Of a DNA stretch of 64,000 bases, positions 53,825 through 61,555 are shown piece after piece. The stretch lies in contig OY282446.1 in NCBI GenBank assembly GCA_958295975.1, positions 186,001-250,000 of the forward strand, read 5' to 3'. The notes under the pieces are model-generated. The model ran no database searches and was not told the DNA's origin. It saw only the letters and a list, made by a program, of their open reading frames with translations. The stretch comes from Tepidiformaceae bacterium (lineage in GTDB: Bacteria > Chloroflexota > Dehalococcoidia > Tepidiformales > Tepidiformaceae). Within the stretch, counting starts at the first letter, position 1. Every line of letters begins with the position of its first letter. Position numbers and translations under genes: made by a program.

Positions 53825-55378
53825 ATGAAACCGGTAACTCTCGGGGTCATCGCGGCGCTGTTCCTCATCGCCACGCTGGCCCCCGTCAACGGAGCGGCGG
53901 CGCAATCGACGGCCAGCGTCGAGGTGCGCGTGTGGCAGAGCGTCTCCGACGACCGCGGCCTCTACGTGAGCGCGCGCCCCGCGGGCGGCTCCTGGGGCAC
54001 GCTGGGCACCATCCCCCTCGACATGGACGGCCTCAGCAGCTCGGGGGCCTACCGCTACGGCGACGTCGCCGTCGAGGCGCCCCTGTCGGCCGAACCGGAC
54101 GCGCCGCGCGCGACCATCGAGGTGCGCGTCTGGCAGAAGATCGCGGACGAGCGCGCGCTGTACGTGAGCGCGCGCCCCGCGGGCGGCTCCTGGGCCACGC
54201 TCGGCACCATCCCCCTCGACATGAACGGCCTCAGCAAATCACGCGCCTACCGCTACGGCGACATCGCCGTCGACGTGCCGCTGGAGGACGAACCGGCGGA
54301 CCCGTCCGGCGGGACGCGGGCGAGCTGCCGCTTCGAGGACGCCGCGTCGAAGGTCATCGGGGCCACCGTGCGCGTGGTCACGGACCGCGGCACCGGCACC
54401 GCCTTCTACGCGGGCGACTCGCAGTTCGTGACGGCGGCGCACGTGGTGGAGGGGGCGCGCACGATCCGCCTGCGCTCGTCCGACATGGACATGCCCGCGC
54501 GCGTGCTGGGGGCCCACGGCGTGGCCGACATCGCCATCCTCACCGCCCCGGCGGGGGAGCTCGATGCGCTGGACTTCGCCTCGCCCGGCGCGATCCGCAC
54601 CAGCGCCCGTCCGGGCACCGCCGTGGCCGCCGCGGGCTACGCGGACGGGATGGGGGAGGACGCGGCCATCACGCGCGGCATCGTCTCGCGGCTCTTCACG
54701 CGGGCCAGCATCTCCTGGCTGCAGACGGACGCGGCGCTGAGCCCCGGCTCCAGCGGCGGGCCGCTGTTCGACGCCTGCGGGCGCGTGGTGGGCGTGATCA
54801 GCTCGAAGCTGGTGGGGCAGGGCATCGAGGGCGTGGGCTTCGGCGTGGCCGAGCCCAGCCTCGGCCAGATCATCGCGAACATCCGCACCGACGCGCGCTA
54901 CGGCCCCGGCCCCACCTACGAGCAGATCGACGCCTTCGTCTCGAGCTTCGGCGACGAGCAGCGGCGCGTGCTGTTCGAGTCGATCAACGCGCTCATGGAG
55001 CAGTGGAACGCCATCTGGCCGACGGAGCCGCGCCCTTCCGAGCGGCTGGCGGGGATCGCCCGCGCCCAGCACACCCTCGCCACGCAGGCGTGGACCTTCG
55101 TGCAGACCATTCCCTCCGCCTACCCGACGGCGCTGACCAACGAGGTGGTGGACCACTGGTTCCGGGCCGCCAGCGGCTACCTCGCCGCCTTCATCGCCGA
55201 GGCCGAGGCGGCGGAGGCCTTCGCCCTCGCGCGCGGCGATTACGAGACGCTGCAGCGGCGCACGATGGCCACGAAGATAGCGCTGGACGAGTCCGACCGC
55301 GCCCGCTGCGCCCTCGCCGAGCTGCAGGGCTACGCCACGTGGGCCCACCAGGACGGCACGCCCTGCATCCCGCGCTGA
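53825..55378 (+). CDS. Secreted trypsin-like serine protease with two N-terminal repeat modules
   Basis: A 517-residue protein. A signal peptide (MKPVTLGVIAALFLIATLAP) ends near VNGAAAQ. Two nearly identical modules of about 56 residues follow (32-87 and 98-153: VEVRVWQ, GLYVSARPAGGSW, TLGTIPLDM, AYRYGD). A trypsin/HtrA-like domain has H206 in VTAAHVV, D235 in GVADIAIL and S310 in SPGSSGGPL. There is no PDZ domain; the C-terminal 170 residues are helical. The long in-frame ORF through the octamer repeat is readthrough; the signal peptide fixes this start. Confidence 0.85.
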   Translation: MKPVTLGVIAALFLIATLAPVNGAAAQSTASVEVRVWQSVSDDRGLYVSARPAGGSWGTLGTIPLDMDGLSSSGAYRYGDVAVEAPLSAEPDAPRATIEVRVWQKIADERALYVSARPAGGSWATLGTIPLDMNGLSKSRAYRYGDIAVDVPLEDEPADPSGGTRASCRFEDAASKVIGATVRVVTDRGTGTAFYAGDSQFVTAAHVVEGARTIRLRSSDMDMPARVLGAHGVADIAILTAPAGELDALDFASPGAIRTSARPGTAVAAAGYADGMGEDAAITRGIVSRLFTRASISWLQTDAALSPGSSGGPLFDACGRVVGVISSKLVGQGIEGVGFGVAEPSLGQIIANIRTDARYGPGPTYEQIDAFVSSFGDEQRRVLFESINALMEQWNAIWPTEPRPSERLAGIARAQHTLATQAWTFVQTIPSAYPTALTNEVVDHWFRAASGYLAAFIAEAEAAEAFALARGDYETLQRRTMATKIALDESDRARCALAELQGYATWAHQDGTPCIPR

Positions 55379-55454
55379 GTCCCCGGCGCGCCCCTGACCC
55401 CGCCGTAGTACCCTGCGGACGCGGGCGCGCCCGCACCCGCCCCGGGAGGACGGC

Positions 55455-55862
55455 ATGAACCTCGTGAGTCTGGACTCCAACAGCGCCATCGGCGCCATCG
55501 CCATCGGCACCGTGAACGCCATCGGCTTCATCGCGGTGAGCGTCGTGAACGCCATCGGCCTGGTGGCGGTGAGCGCCGTGAACGCCATCGGCGTGATCGC
55601 CATCGGCAGCATCAACGCCATCGGCGTGATCGCCATCGGCAACGTCAACGCCACGGGGCTGATCGCCATCAGCAACGTCAACGCCAGCGGCGTCATCGCC
55701 ATCGGGCGGCAGCGGGCGTACGGCGTGTTCGCGCTCTCCTGGTCGGGCAAGGGGCGCGCGCGCCACATGCTCTCGCCGGACCGCCGCGACGCGGAGGCGG
55801 AGGCGCTGTTCCGGCGCTGGCTGCCGGCGCGCCTGATCCCGAAGCCGCGGCAGGCGGCCTAG
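55455..55862 (+). CDS. Small protein with eight 11-residue repeats (NAIGVIAIGSV type)
   Basis: A 135-residue protein. Residues 10-97 are eight imperfect copies of an 11-residue unit of form (N/S)A-I-G-(V/L/F)-I-A-(I/V)-(G/S)-x-(V/I), with Asn at 21, 32, 43, 54, 65 and 76. The regular small and branched residues suggest a beta-solenoid or amyloid-like stack. The C-terminal 38 residues are basic (RHMLSPDRRDAEAEALFRRW). No signal peptide is seen. GGGAGGAC precedes the ATG. No named family was recognised. It is convergent with the next gene. Confidence 0.75.
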   Translation: MNLVSLDSNSAIGAIAIGTVNAIGFIAVSVVNAIGLVAVSAVNAIGVIAIGSINAIGVIAIGNVNATGLIAISNVNASGVIAIGRQRAYGVFALSWSGKGRARHMLSPDRRDAEAEALFRRWLPARLIPKPRQAA

Positions 55863-56422
55863 CGCGGCGGCGCGGCGATCTCCTCAAGCAGTTCGAGCCT
55901 GAGGCCCTGGACAAACTCGCGCGCTTTCCGCACGAGATAGCACTGCTCATACTCCCTGTCCGAATACCGCCACTGATGAAGCGGTTTGACGCGGTTGCGC
56001 ACGAGCGTGGCGAGGAACCCGTCGCCTTCGAGTTCGGGCACGCGGTCTCCGTCCGGGATGAACACGAACAGCTTTCTCGCCACATCGCTCTGCCCGACGT
56101 GAAGCACGAGCTCCGCCCGCGCTCCGCGCTGCTCCGCATTGCGCTCGATCAGAATGACCGTGCCATCGCAGGCATCGAACAGCGCGGCCTCATCAACCGG
56201 GTCGCGGGCGAACACCACTTCCTCCACATACGGAAGCGCACCAAGCGCATCCCGCAGCTGTTCGCGCTTGGTGCGCCCATTCCCTGCCAGCCGTTCCGAG
56301 AGAGCGGGATCTCCGCCGTGGAGCATGATGCGAAGCCGGAGCGCTTCCCGTTTCGCATTCTCCGTTCGCTGCCACTCGTCGAGCGAGGTGTCCGCCCCGC
56401 CAGCGATCTCACGGATATTCAC
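55859..56422 (-). CDS. Unknown protein with Rossmann-like (possibly NDT/TIR-like) fold
   Basis: A 187-residue protein. Alternating strands and helices are seen: LRLRIMLHGGDP, VEEVVFARDP, DACDGTVILIERNAEQRGAR, then AELVLHVGQS and RKLFVFIPDG. The layout DGTVILIE-x-RGARAEL recalls the SPGS-AEL region of nucleoside-deoxyribosyltransferase-like and TIR-like effectors, for example those of retrons; this is an inference by eye and not a confirmed match. Local GC is lower than the surroundings. It overlaps the upstream small gene by 4 nt. Confidence 0.7.
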   Translation of the reverse strand: MNIREIAGGADTSLDEWQRTENAKREALRLRIMLHGGDPALSERLAGNGRTKREQLRDALGALPYVEEVVFARDPVDEAALFDACDGTVILIERNAEQRGARAELVLHVGQSDVARKLFVFIPDGDRVPELEGDGFLATLVRNRVKPLHQWRYSDREYEQCYLVRKAREFVQGLRLELLEEIAAPPR

Positions 56423-56772
56423 CGGTCGACGAACATCCGGCGCGCGACGTCTCGCCCGTGGTCCGTGATCAGCAGACCGTCCGGGCCCGCCGTCACCCAG
56501 CCGGCGCGAACGGCAAGCACGATGGCGCGCAGCGCGTCGTAATCGTCCGCGAGTTCGACAACCTCGGGACCGGAGATGAAGGTGCAGTCGCTGATTTTCC
56601 AGAGCAGCCCGCGCGCGTAGCGATCCATCTCGGCCGCGATCTCATGGAACCGCGCGGAATGGCCATCCTCAAGCGTCGGCGGCGCATCCGGTTCGGGCAT
56701 ACGCGCGCCGTTCGCCACGGCTTCGTCCAGCCGCCCGGACGCCGCCTCGACCCCTGCTTCCGTCTCGGCCAT
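56419..56772 (-). CDS. Small protein with winged-helix-like C-terminus, partner of the preceding gene
   Basis: A 117-residue protein. The N-terminal 40 residues are probably disordered (EPDAPPTLEDG). The rest is helical and ends in AGWVTAGPDGLLITDHGRDV, which resembles the recognition helix and wing of winged-helix proteins. The ATG at 56772 is chosen because TATCCT lies 6 nt upstream; an in-frame GTG is at 56778. It overlaps the Rossmann-like gene (ATGA), so the two form an operon of lower GC. Confidence 0.65.
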   Translation of the reverse strand: MAETEAGVEAASGRLDEAVANGARMPEPDAPPTLEDGHSARFHEIAAEMDRYARGLLWKISDCTFISGPEVVELADDYDALRAIVLAVRAGWVTAGPDGLLITDHGRDVARRMFVDR

Positions 56773-56778
56773 GTGCAC

Positions 56779-56784
56779 AGGATA
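56779..56784 (-). promoter_or_regulatory. Putative -10 box (TATCCT) of the two-gene cassette
   Basis: Minus-strand TATCCT 6 nt before the ATG at 56772; the divergent gene on the plus strand has its own TAACCT about 20 nt away. Confidence 0.45.
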
Positions 56785-56804
56785 CCACGGCGGCGCGCGC
56801 CTGC

Positions 56805-56810
56805 TAACCT
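56805..56810 (+). promoter_or_regulatory. Putative -10 box (TAACCT)
   Basis: TAACCT 6 nt before the ATG at 56817. It is divergent from the cassette promoter, and the whole shared control region is under 45 bp. Confidence 0.35.
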
Positions 56811-56816
56811 TCCCCC

Positions 56817-57494
56817 ATGGTGGACGCCAGCATTCCCGGGCACGTGGCCGTGCGCCGCCGCGACGGACGCCGCGAGGTGCTGCTGCACCGCTCGCTCGCG
56901 CTCATCGGCGAGGACCGCGTCGAGATTCGCGGCGCGCGCAGCGCCGTCGCGCTCCCCCTCCTCGGCGTGGCCCTGAGCGCCGTGGCCGGGGCCTTCATCG
57001 CCATCCAGGCGGGCGACCTGCCCTTCCCCCTGCTGGTCGCCCTGCTGCTGTTCGCCCTGCTCGCCTTCCCCGTCTCCGTGATGGCGCTCGTGGGGTCCGT
57101 GGCCGGGGCGGACGTGGTGGCCGACGGGCGCAAGCGCTCCATCACCTGGCAGCAGGGCTATCTGGGCATGGGCGTGGGCACGCGCGAGCTGGTGCCCTTC
57201 GGGAAGATCGAGCGGCTGGCCGTCACCATCGAGGGGGCGGAGGCCGACCGCTGGCGCGGGGAGCGCGACGCCCTGCGCCAGTTCGCCCTCGTGCTCGTGA
57301 AGCGATCGGGCCGCCGCCTCACGCTCGCGCGCGTGCCCGTGCCCGCCGCCGGCCAGACCGACGGCATGGACCGCACGCTCGCCGTGGGGAACGCCATCGC
57401 CGCCCTCGCGGGCGTCGAGGTGGAGCTGCCCGACGGCTGGGAGCTGGTGGAGCTGCCCGAGGAGGAAGCCGCCGCCGGGGGACGCCGTGGCTGA
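56817..57494 (+). CDS. Membrane protein of unknown function (225 aa)
   Basis: Two adjacent membrane helices (ALPLLGVALSAVAGAFIAIQ and FPLLVALLLFALLAFPVSVM) are followed by a soluble domain with a PH-like strand pattern (SITWQQGYLGMGVGTRELVP, FGKIERLAVTIEGAEADRW). No family was recognised. The stop overlaps the next gene by 8 nt, so they are co-translated. Confidence 0.72.
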   Translation: MVDASIPGHVAVRRRDGRREVLLHRSLALIGEDRVEIRGARSAVALPLLGVALSAVAGAFIAIQAGDLPFPLLVALLLFALLAFPVSVMALVGSVAGADVVADGRKRSITWQQGYLGMGVGTRELVPFGKIERLAVTIEGAEADRWRGERDALRQFALVLVKRSGRRLTLARVPVPAAGQTDGMDRTLAVGNAIAALAGVEVELPDGWELVELPEEEAAAGGRRG

Positions 57495-57918
57495 GGACGC
57501 CGCCCTCGAGGCGCTGCTGCGGGCGCGCACCATCGCCGTGGTGGGCCTCGACGCGCGCACGGACCGGCCCGCGTACGAGGTGGCCGCCTACCTGCAGGCG
57601 CAGGGCTACCGCATCGTGCCCGTGCCCGTGCAGCGCCCCGCGGAGGAGGCGCTGGGCGAGCGCGCCTGGCCCTCCCTGCGCGACATCCCCCACGCCGTCG
57701 ATCTGGTGGACGTGTTCGTGCGCGCCGAAGGCACGGACGCCATCGTGGACGACGCCATCGCCATCGGCGCGGGAGCCGTGTGGCTGCAGCTGGGCATCGT
57801 GAACGACGCCGCCCTGGCGCGCGCCCGCGCCGCCGGACTGGCCGCCACGCAGGACCGCTGCACGAAGGTCGAGCACCGGCGCGCGACGGCGCTGGCCCCT
57901 GAGGCGGGGCGGCGGTAG
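57487..57918 (+). CDS. CoA-binding domain protein (YccU-like)
   Basis: A 143-residue protein with a Rossmann-type CoA-binding domain: TIAVVGLDARTDRPAYEVAA, YLQAQGYRIVPVPVQ, AVWLQLGIVNDAA and the cysteine-containing end ATQDRCTKVEHRR. Family members bind CoA but their reaction is unknown. It starts at GTG within the upstream gene. Confidence 0.88.
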   Translation: MAEDAALEALLRARTIAVVGLDARTDRPAYEVAAYLQAQGYRIVPVPVQRPAEEALGERAWPSLRDIPHAVDLVDVFVRAEGTDAIVDDAIAIGAGAVWLQLGIVNDAALARARAAGLAATQDRCTKVEHRRATALAPEAGRR

Positions 57919-57954
57919 GCTTCGCGCCGCAGTGCCCCATCCCTCCCCCCTCCC

Positions 57955-59214
57955 GTGCGCGCCGTGAGCCGGGCGACCTTCGGCGGCCAGTGGGCCGCGA
58001 TCGCGATCGTGGCGGCGCTGGGCGTGCCCGGCATCGCCCTGCGCCTCACCGGCACACACCTCGATCCGCTGGTGGCCTCGGGCGTCTACGGCCTGTCCAT
58101 CCTGGCCGCCGCCTTCCTGCTCAGCTGGGCGGCGGAGACGGCCGAGCTGGACATCTCGCAGGGGCTGGCGCTGGCCATCATCGCCTTCATCGCCGTGCTG
58201 CCCGAATACGCCGTGGACGCCGTGCTCGCGTTCCGGGCGGGGGCCGACCCGGAGGAGGCGGCGAAGGGCCTCGCCATCGCCAACATGACGGGCGGCAACC
58301 GCCTGCTCATCGGCGTGGGCTGGCCCATCGTCTTCCTCATCTTCTTCTACCGCAAACGCCTGCGGGAGCTGGTGGTGAGCCGCTCGCGCTCGCTGGAACT
58401 GGCCTTCCTCGCCGTGGCCACGCTGTATGTCATCTTCGTGCCCCTGCGCGACACGCTCACGCTGGTAGACACCATCGTGCTCGTCTCCCTCTTCGCCATC
58501 TACCTCGTCATGACCAGCCGCACGGAGTCGGAGGAGGTGGAGCTGGTGGGCCCGGCGCGGGCCATGGGCGCGCTGTCCGACTGGCGGCGGCGCTCGCTAG
58601 TCGTGGTGGCGCTGCTCTACGCCGCGGGCGTGATCGTGGCCTCCGCCGAGCCCTTCGCCCACGATGGGCTGGTCGCAACCGGTGAGCAGTTCGGCGTGAG
58701 CGAGTTCTTCCTCATCCAGTGGGTGGCGCCGCTGGCCTCGGAATCGCCCGAGGTGCTGGTGGCGGCGCTGCTCGCCTGGCGCGGGCGCGCGGCGGCGGGC
58801 ATGGGCGCGCTCATCTCCTCCAAGGTCAACCAGTGGACGCTGCTCATCGGCACGCTGCCCATCGCCTTCATGTTCGGCTCCGGCGACTGGGGCCTGCTGA
58901 ACGGCCTGCCGCTGGACGGACGCCAGCAGCAGGAGGTGTTCCTGACGGCGGCGCAATCGGCCTTCGCCATCGCCGTATTCGTGAACCTGCGCATGAACCG
59001 CTGGGAGGCGGGGGCGCTCTTCGTGCTCTTCGCCACGCAGCTGTTCATCACGAACGAGGGCGTGCGGCTCTGGTACGCCGTGGCCTACCTCGTGCTGTGC
59101 GCGGCGCTGCTGGTGCACAACCGGCGCGCCCTGCCCGGTCTGGCGCGCGACGCCCGCGACGTCATCCGCGGCAACGCCGACTTCGACGACGCGGACGCGA
59201 CGGGCGAGCGCTGA
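57955..59214 (+). CDS. Calcium/cation antiporter (CaCA superfamily)
   Basis: A 419-residue protein with about ten membrane helices and two inverted halves, each carrying the alpha-repeat: AVLPEYAVDAVLAF in the first and SESPEVLVAALLAWRGRAAA with ISSKVNQWTLLIG in the second. The acidic residues in both repeats support ion exchange, but Ca2+, Na+ or K+ cannot be told apart. The GTG start at 57955 is the longest; a second GTG at 57964 is possible. Confidence 0.85.
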   Translation: MRAVSRATFGGQWAAIAIVAALGVPGIALRLTGTHLDPLVASGVYGLSILAAAFLLSWAAETAELDISQGLALAIIAFIAVLPEYAVDAVLAFRAGADPEEAAKGLAIANMTGGNRLLIGVGWPIVFLIFFYRKRLRELVVSRSRSLELAFLAVATLYVIFVPLRDTLTLVDTIVLVSLFAIYLVMTSRTESEEVELVGPARAMGALSDWRRRSLVVVALLYAAGVIVASAEPFAHDGLVATGEQFGVSEFFLIQWVAPLASESPEVLVAALLAWRGRAAAGMGALISSKVNQWTLLIGTLPIAFMFGSGDWGLLNGLPLDGRQQQEVFLTAAQSAFAIAVFVNLRMNRWEAGALFVLFATQLFITNEGVRLWYAVAYLVLCAALLVHNRRALPGLARDARDVIRGNADFDDADATGER

Positions 59215-59221
59215 GCGCGCG

Positions 59222-59650
59222 TCAGTACCAGTCGAGGTACTCGTGCGCCACCCAGCCCTCCGCGCCGGACGGGGCGCGGACGTAGACCCACGGACGATCA
59301 CTCCAGGCGACGGACGGGGCGCTTGTGTCCATGAAGAAGATGCCATGGATCCACGCAATCTCCTCCCCCGGCTCGAACGTGCGGCGCTCGAAGGCATCCG
59401 GCGCGGGCGTCGGCGCAGGAGTGGCAGTGGGCACAGGCGTGGGCGTGGCCGTCGGAGCAGGCGCAGGAGTGGCAGTGGGCATGGGGGTGGCGGTCGGCGT
59501 CAGTGTGGGCGTGGCCGCGGGCGTGGCCGTGGGCGACGGCGTGGCGGTGGGAGCCGCCGTCGGCGGCGGCGCGGGCGGGGCGGAGGCGCCGCAGGCGAGC
59601 GCCAGGAGCGCGGCCAGCGCCAGCGTCGCCATGCACATGCCCCGCCCCAT
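59222..59650 (-). CDS. Lipoprotein with Pro-Thr linker and SH3-like C-terminus
   Basis: A 142-residue protein. The signal peptide ends in LLALAC, followed by about 65 residues of (PTATP)n linker. The C-terminal 55 residues (GEEIAWIHGIFFM, SDRPWVYVRAPSGAEGWVAH) look like a bacterial SH3 domain that binds the cell wall. A TATGCT box is 6 nt before the ATG. A second copy of the last 30 residues is found at the transposase end (63539). Confidence 0.78.
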   Translation of the reverse strand: MGRGMCMATLALAALLALACGASAPPAPPPTAAPTATPSPTATPAATPTLTPTATPMPTATPAPAPTATPTPVPTATPAPTPAPDAFERRTFEPGEEIAWIHGIFFMDTSAPSVAWSDRPWVYVRAPSGAEGWVAHEYLDWY

Positions 59651-59656
59651 GCCGCG

Positions 59657-59662
59657 AGCATA
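59657..59662 (-). promoter_or_regulatory. Putative -10 box (TATGCT) of the SH3 lipoprotein
   Basis: Minus-strand TATGCT 6 nt before the ATG at 59650, between that gene and the cimA stop. Confidence 0.4.
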
Positions 59663-59685
59663 GCCGCTCGCGGGGGGCCGTGGCG

Positions 59686-61296
59686 CTACGACGGGCGCGC
59701 GGGATCGGGGGCGGCGCCGATGGCGTACTCCAGCGCGTCGGCGAGCGCCAGCCAGCTGGCCTCGATGATGTCCGTCGAGCAGCCCACCGTGGTCCAGTAG
59801 CGCGCGCCGTCCGTGCTCTCGATGAGCACGCGCACGCGCGCCGCCGTGGCCGATTCGCTGTCGAGGATGCGCACCTTGTAGTCGACCAGCTTCACGTCGA
59901 GCGCGCGCGGATGGGCGGCGGCCAGCGCCTTGCGGGCGGCCAGGTCGAGCGCGTTCACGGGGCCGTTGCCCTCGGCGGCGGTGTGGTGGCGCTCGCCGTC
60001 CACGCGCAGCTTGACCATGGCCTCGGCCACCATGTCGCCGCGCTGGTCGTCGCCGCGGAGGTGGCGGTGGCGCTCCACGATGACGAAGTCCTCGATCTCG
60101 AAGGGGCGCGCGTAGCCCGGCAGCTGGCGGCGCACGAGCAGCTCGAAGCTGGCCTCCGCGCCCTCGTACTGGAAGCCCTCGCTCTCCTTCTCCTTGACGG
60201 CGGCGAGCAGGGCGCGGATTTCGTCCTGCGTGAAGGGGTAGTCGATGCCCAGCTCCTCCAGCTTCATGAGCAGGTTGCGCTGGCCGGAGAGTTCGCTCAC
60301 GAGCACGCGGCTGCTGTTGCCCACGAGCGCCGGGTCGATGTGCTGGTAGGCGTTGGCGTCCTTGCGCACGCCGGCCACGTGGTAGCCGGCCTTGTGGGCG
60401 AAGGCGCTCTGGCCCACGAAGGGGGCCTGCGAGTCGGGCACGAGGTTGGCCAGCTCGTTCACGTAGCTGGAGACCTCGGTGAGGCGCGCCAGCTGCTCGT
60501 CCGCGACCACGTCGATGCCCATCTTCAGCTTGAGGTTGGCGGCGACGGTGAGGATGTCGGCGTTGCCGCAGCGCTCGCCGTAGCCGTTCACGCAGCCCTG
60601 CACCTGCCAGACGCCCGCCTCCACGGCGGCCAGCGTGTTGGCCACGGCCAGCCCCGCGTCATCGTGGCAGTGGATGCCGAGGCGCGCGTCGGGGACGCGC
60701 TGGCGCACGGCCTCGATGGCGGCCAGCAGGCGGGGCGTGGTCATGCCTCCGTTCGTGTCGCAGAGGACGAGCGCGTCGGCCCCCGCGCGCGCGGCGGTGG
60801 CGAGGCACTGCAGGGAGTAGTCGGGGTTGTCGGCGAAGCCGTCGAAGAAGTGCTCGGCGTCGAAGAAGACGGTCTTGCCCAGCGCCTTGAAGTAGCGGGC
60901 GGTGTCCGCGATCATCGCCAGGTTCTCCTCGTCGCTCGTTTCGAGGACGCGGCGCACCTGGTACTGGCTGGCCTTGCCCACGAGCGTAACGCCCTCGGTT
61001 TCGGCGGCCACCATGCTCTGGATGTTGGCGTCGGTCGCGCAGGCGAGGCCCGCGCGGCGCGTGCCCCCGAAGGCGCTCACCTTCGCCCGCGAGAGGGGCG
61101 CGCCCTCGCGCAGGCGGCGGAAGTAGGCGGCGTCGCGCGGATTGGAGCCGGGGAAGCCGCCCTCGATCCACTCCACGCCGAGCTCGTCGAGCTTGCGCGT
61201 GATGCGCACCTTGTCCTCGACGGAGAGGGAGATGCCTTCCATCTGGGCGCCGTCGCGCAGGGTGGTGTCGTAGAGCTGGACGCGGTCGGTGGGCAT
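59686..61296 (-). CDS. cimA: Citramalate synthase
   Basis: A 536-residue enzyme of the 2-isopropylmalate/citramalate synthase family, condensing pyruvate with acetyl-CoA for isoleucine synthesis. N-terminal VQLYDTTLRDGAQMEGISL, metal site HCHDDAGLAVANTLAA, and GQSAFAHKAGYHVAG support the CimA subgroup. The C-terminal regulatory domain is present (about 400-536). TACGAT lies 9 nt before the ATG at 61296. No other leucine or isoleucine genes are nearby. Confidence 0.9.
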   Translation of the reverse strand: MPTDRVQLYDTTLRDGAQMEGISLSVEDKVRITRKLDELGVEWIEGGFPGSNPRDAAYFRRLREGAPLSRAKVSAFGGTRRAGLACATDANIQSMVAAETEGVTLVGKASQYQVRRVLETSDEENLAMIADTARYFKALGKTVFFDAEHFFDGFADNPDYSLQCLATAARAGADALVLCDTNGGMTTPRLLAAIEAVRQRVPDARLGIHCHDDAGLAVANTLAAVEAGVWQVQGCVNGYGERCGNADILTVAANLKLKMGIDVVADEQLARLTEVSSYVNELANLVPDSQAPFVGQSAFAHKAGYHVAGVRKDANAYQHIDPALVGNSSRVLVSELSGQRNLLMKLEELGIDYPFTQDEIRALLAAVKEKESEGFQYEGAEASFELLVRRQLPGYARPFEIEDFVIVERHRHLRGDDQRGDMVAEAMVKLRVDGERHHTAAEGNGPVNALDLAARKALAAAHPRALDVKLVDYKVRILDSESATAARVRVLIESTDGARYWTTVGCSTDIIEASWLALADALEYAIGAAPDPARPS

Positions 61297-61305
61297 GGGG
61301 CGAGA

Positions 61306-61311
61306 ATCGTA
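61306..61311 (-). promoter_or_regulatory. Putative -10 box (TACGAT) of cimA
   Basis: Minus-strand TACGAT 9 nt before the cimA ATG; no ribosome binding site between them. Confidence 0.4.
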
Positions 61312-61463
61312 GCACGCGCCCGCGTTATGGCATGGTCGGGCGGGATGCGGTTGGATGCGACCTGCGCGGGGATGCTTGCGAAACCGCTCGCGATCGCGGA
61401 CACTGCCGCAATTCGCGCACGCAGGGCGCAACCAGAGGGCCAGCGCCACGCCGCTGCTGGCGC

Positions 61464-61469
61464 TATCCT
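61464..61469 (+). promoter_or_regulatory. Possible -10 box (TATCCT) of the ABC binding-protein gene
   Basis: TATCCT 86 nt before the ATG at 61556. This would give a leader of about 80 nt with GGGAGGG near its end. No -35 was recognised. Confidence 0.35.
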
Positions 61470-61555
61470 CTCAGGGGAGCAGCCATGGAACCATTCCGCC
61501 GCACCGCATCAGGTGCAGACCGAGCGTTCCGAATACAGGGGAGGGAACCCGCTTC

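Noticed and set aside
54239-55768. Minus-strand 509-codon frame with many MAITPMAL-type repeats
   Set aside because: It is the reverse complement of the 11-residue-repeat gene and the protease; the plus-strand gene has a ribosome site and a more protein-like composition.
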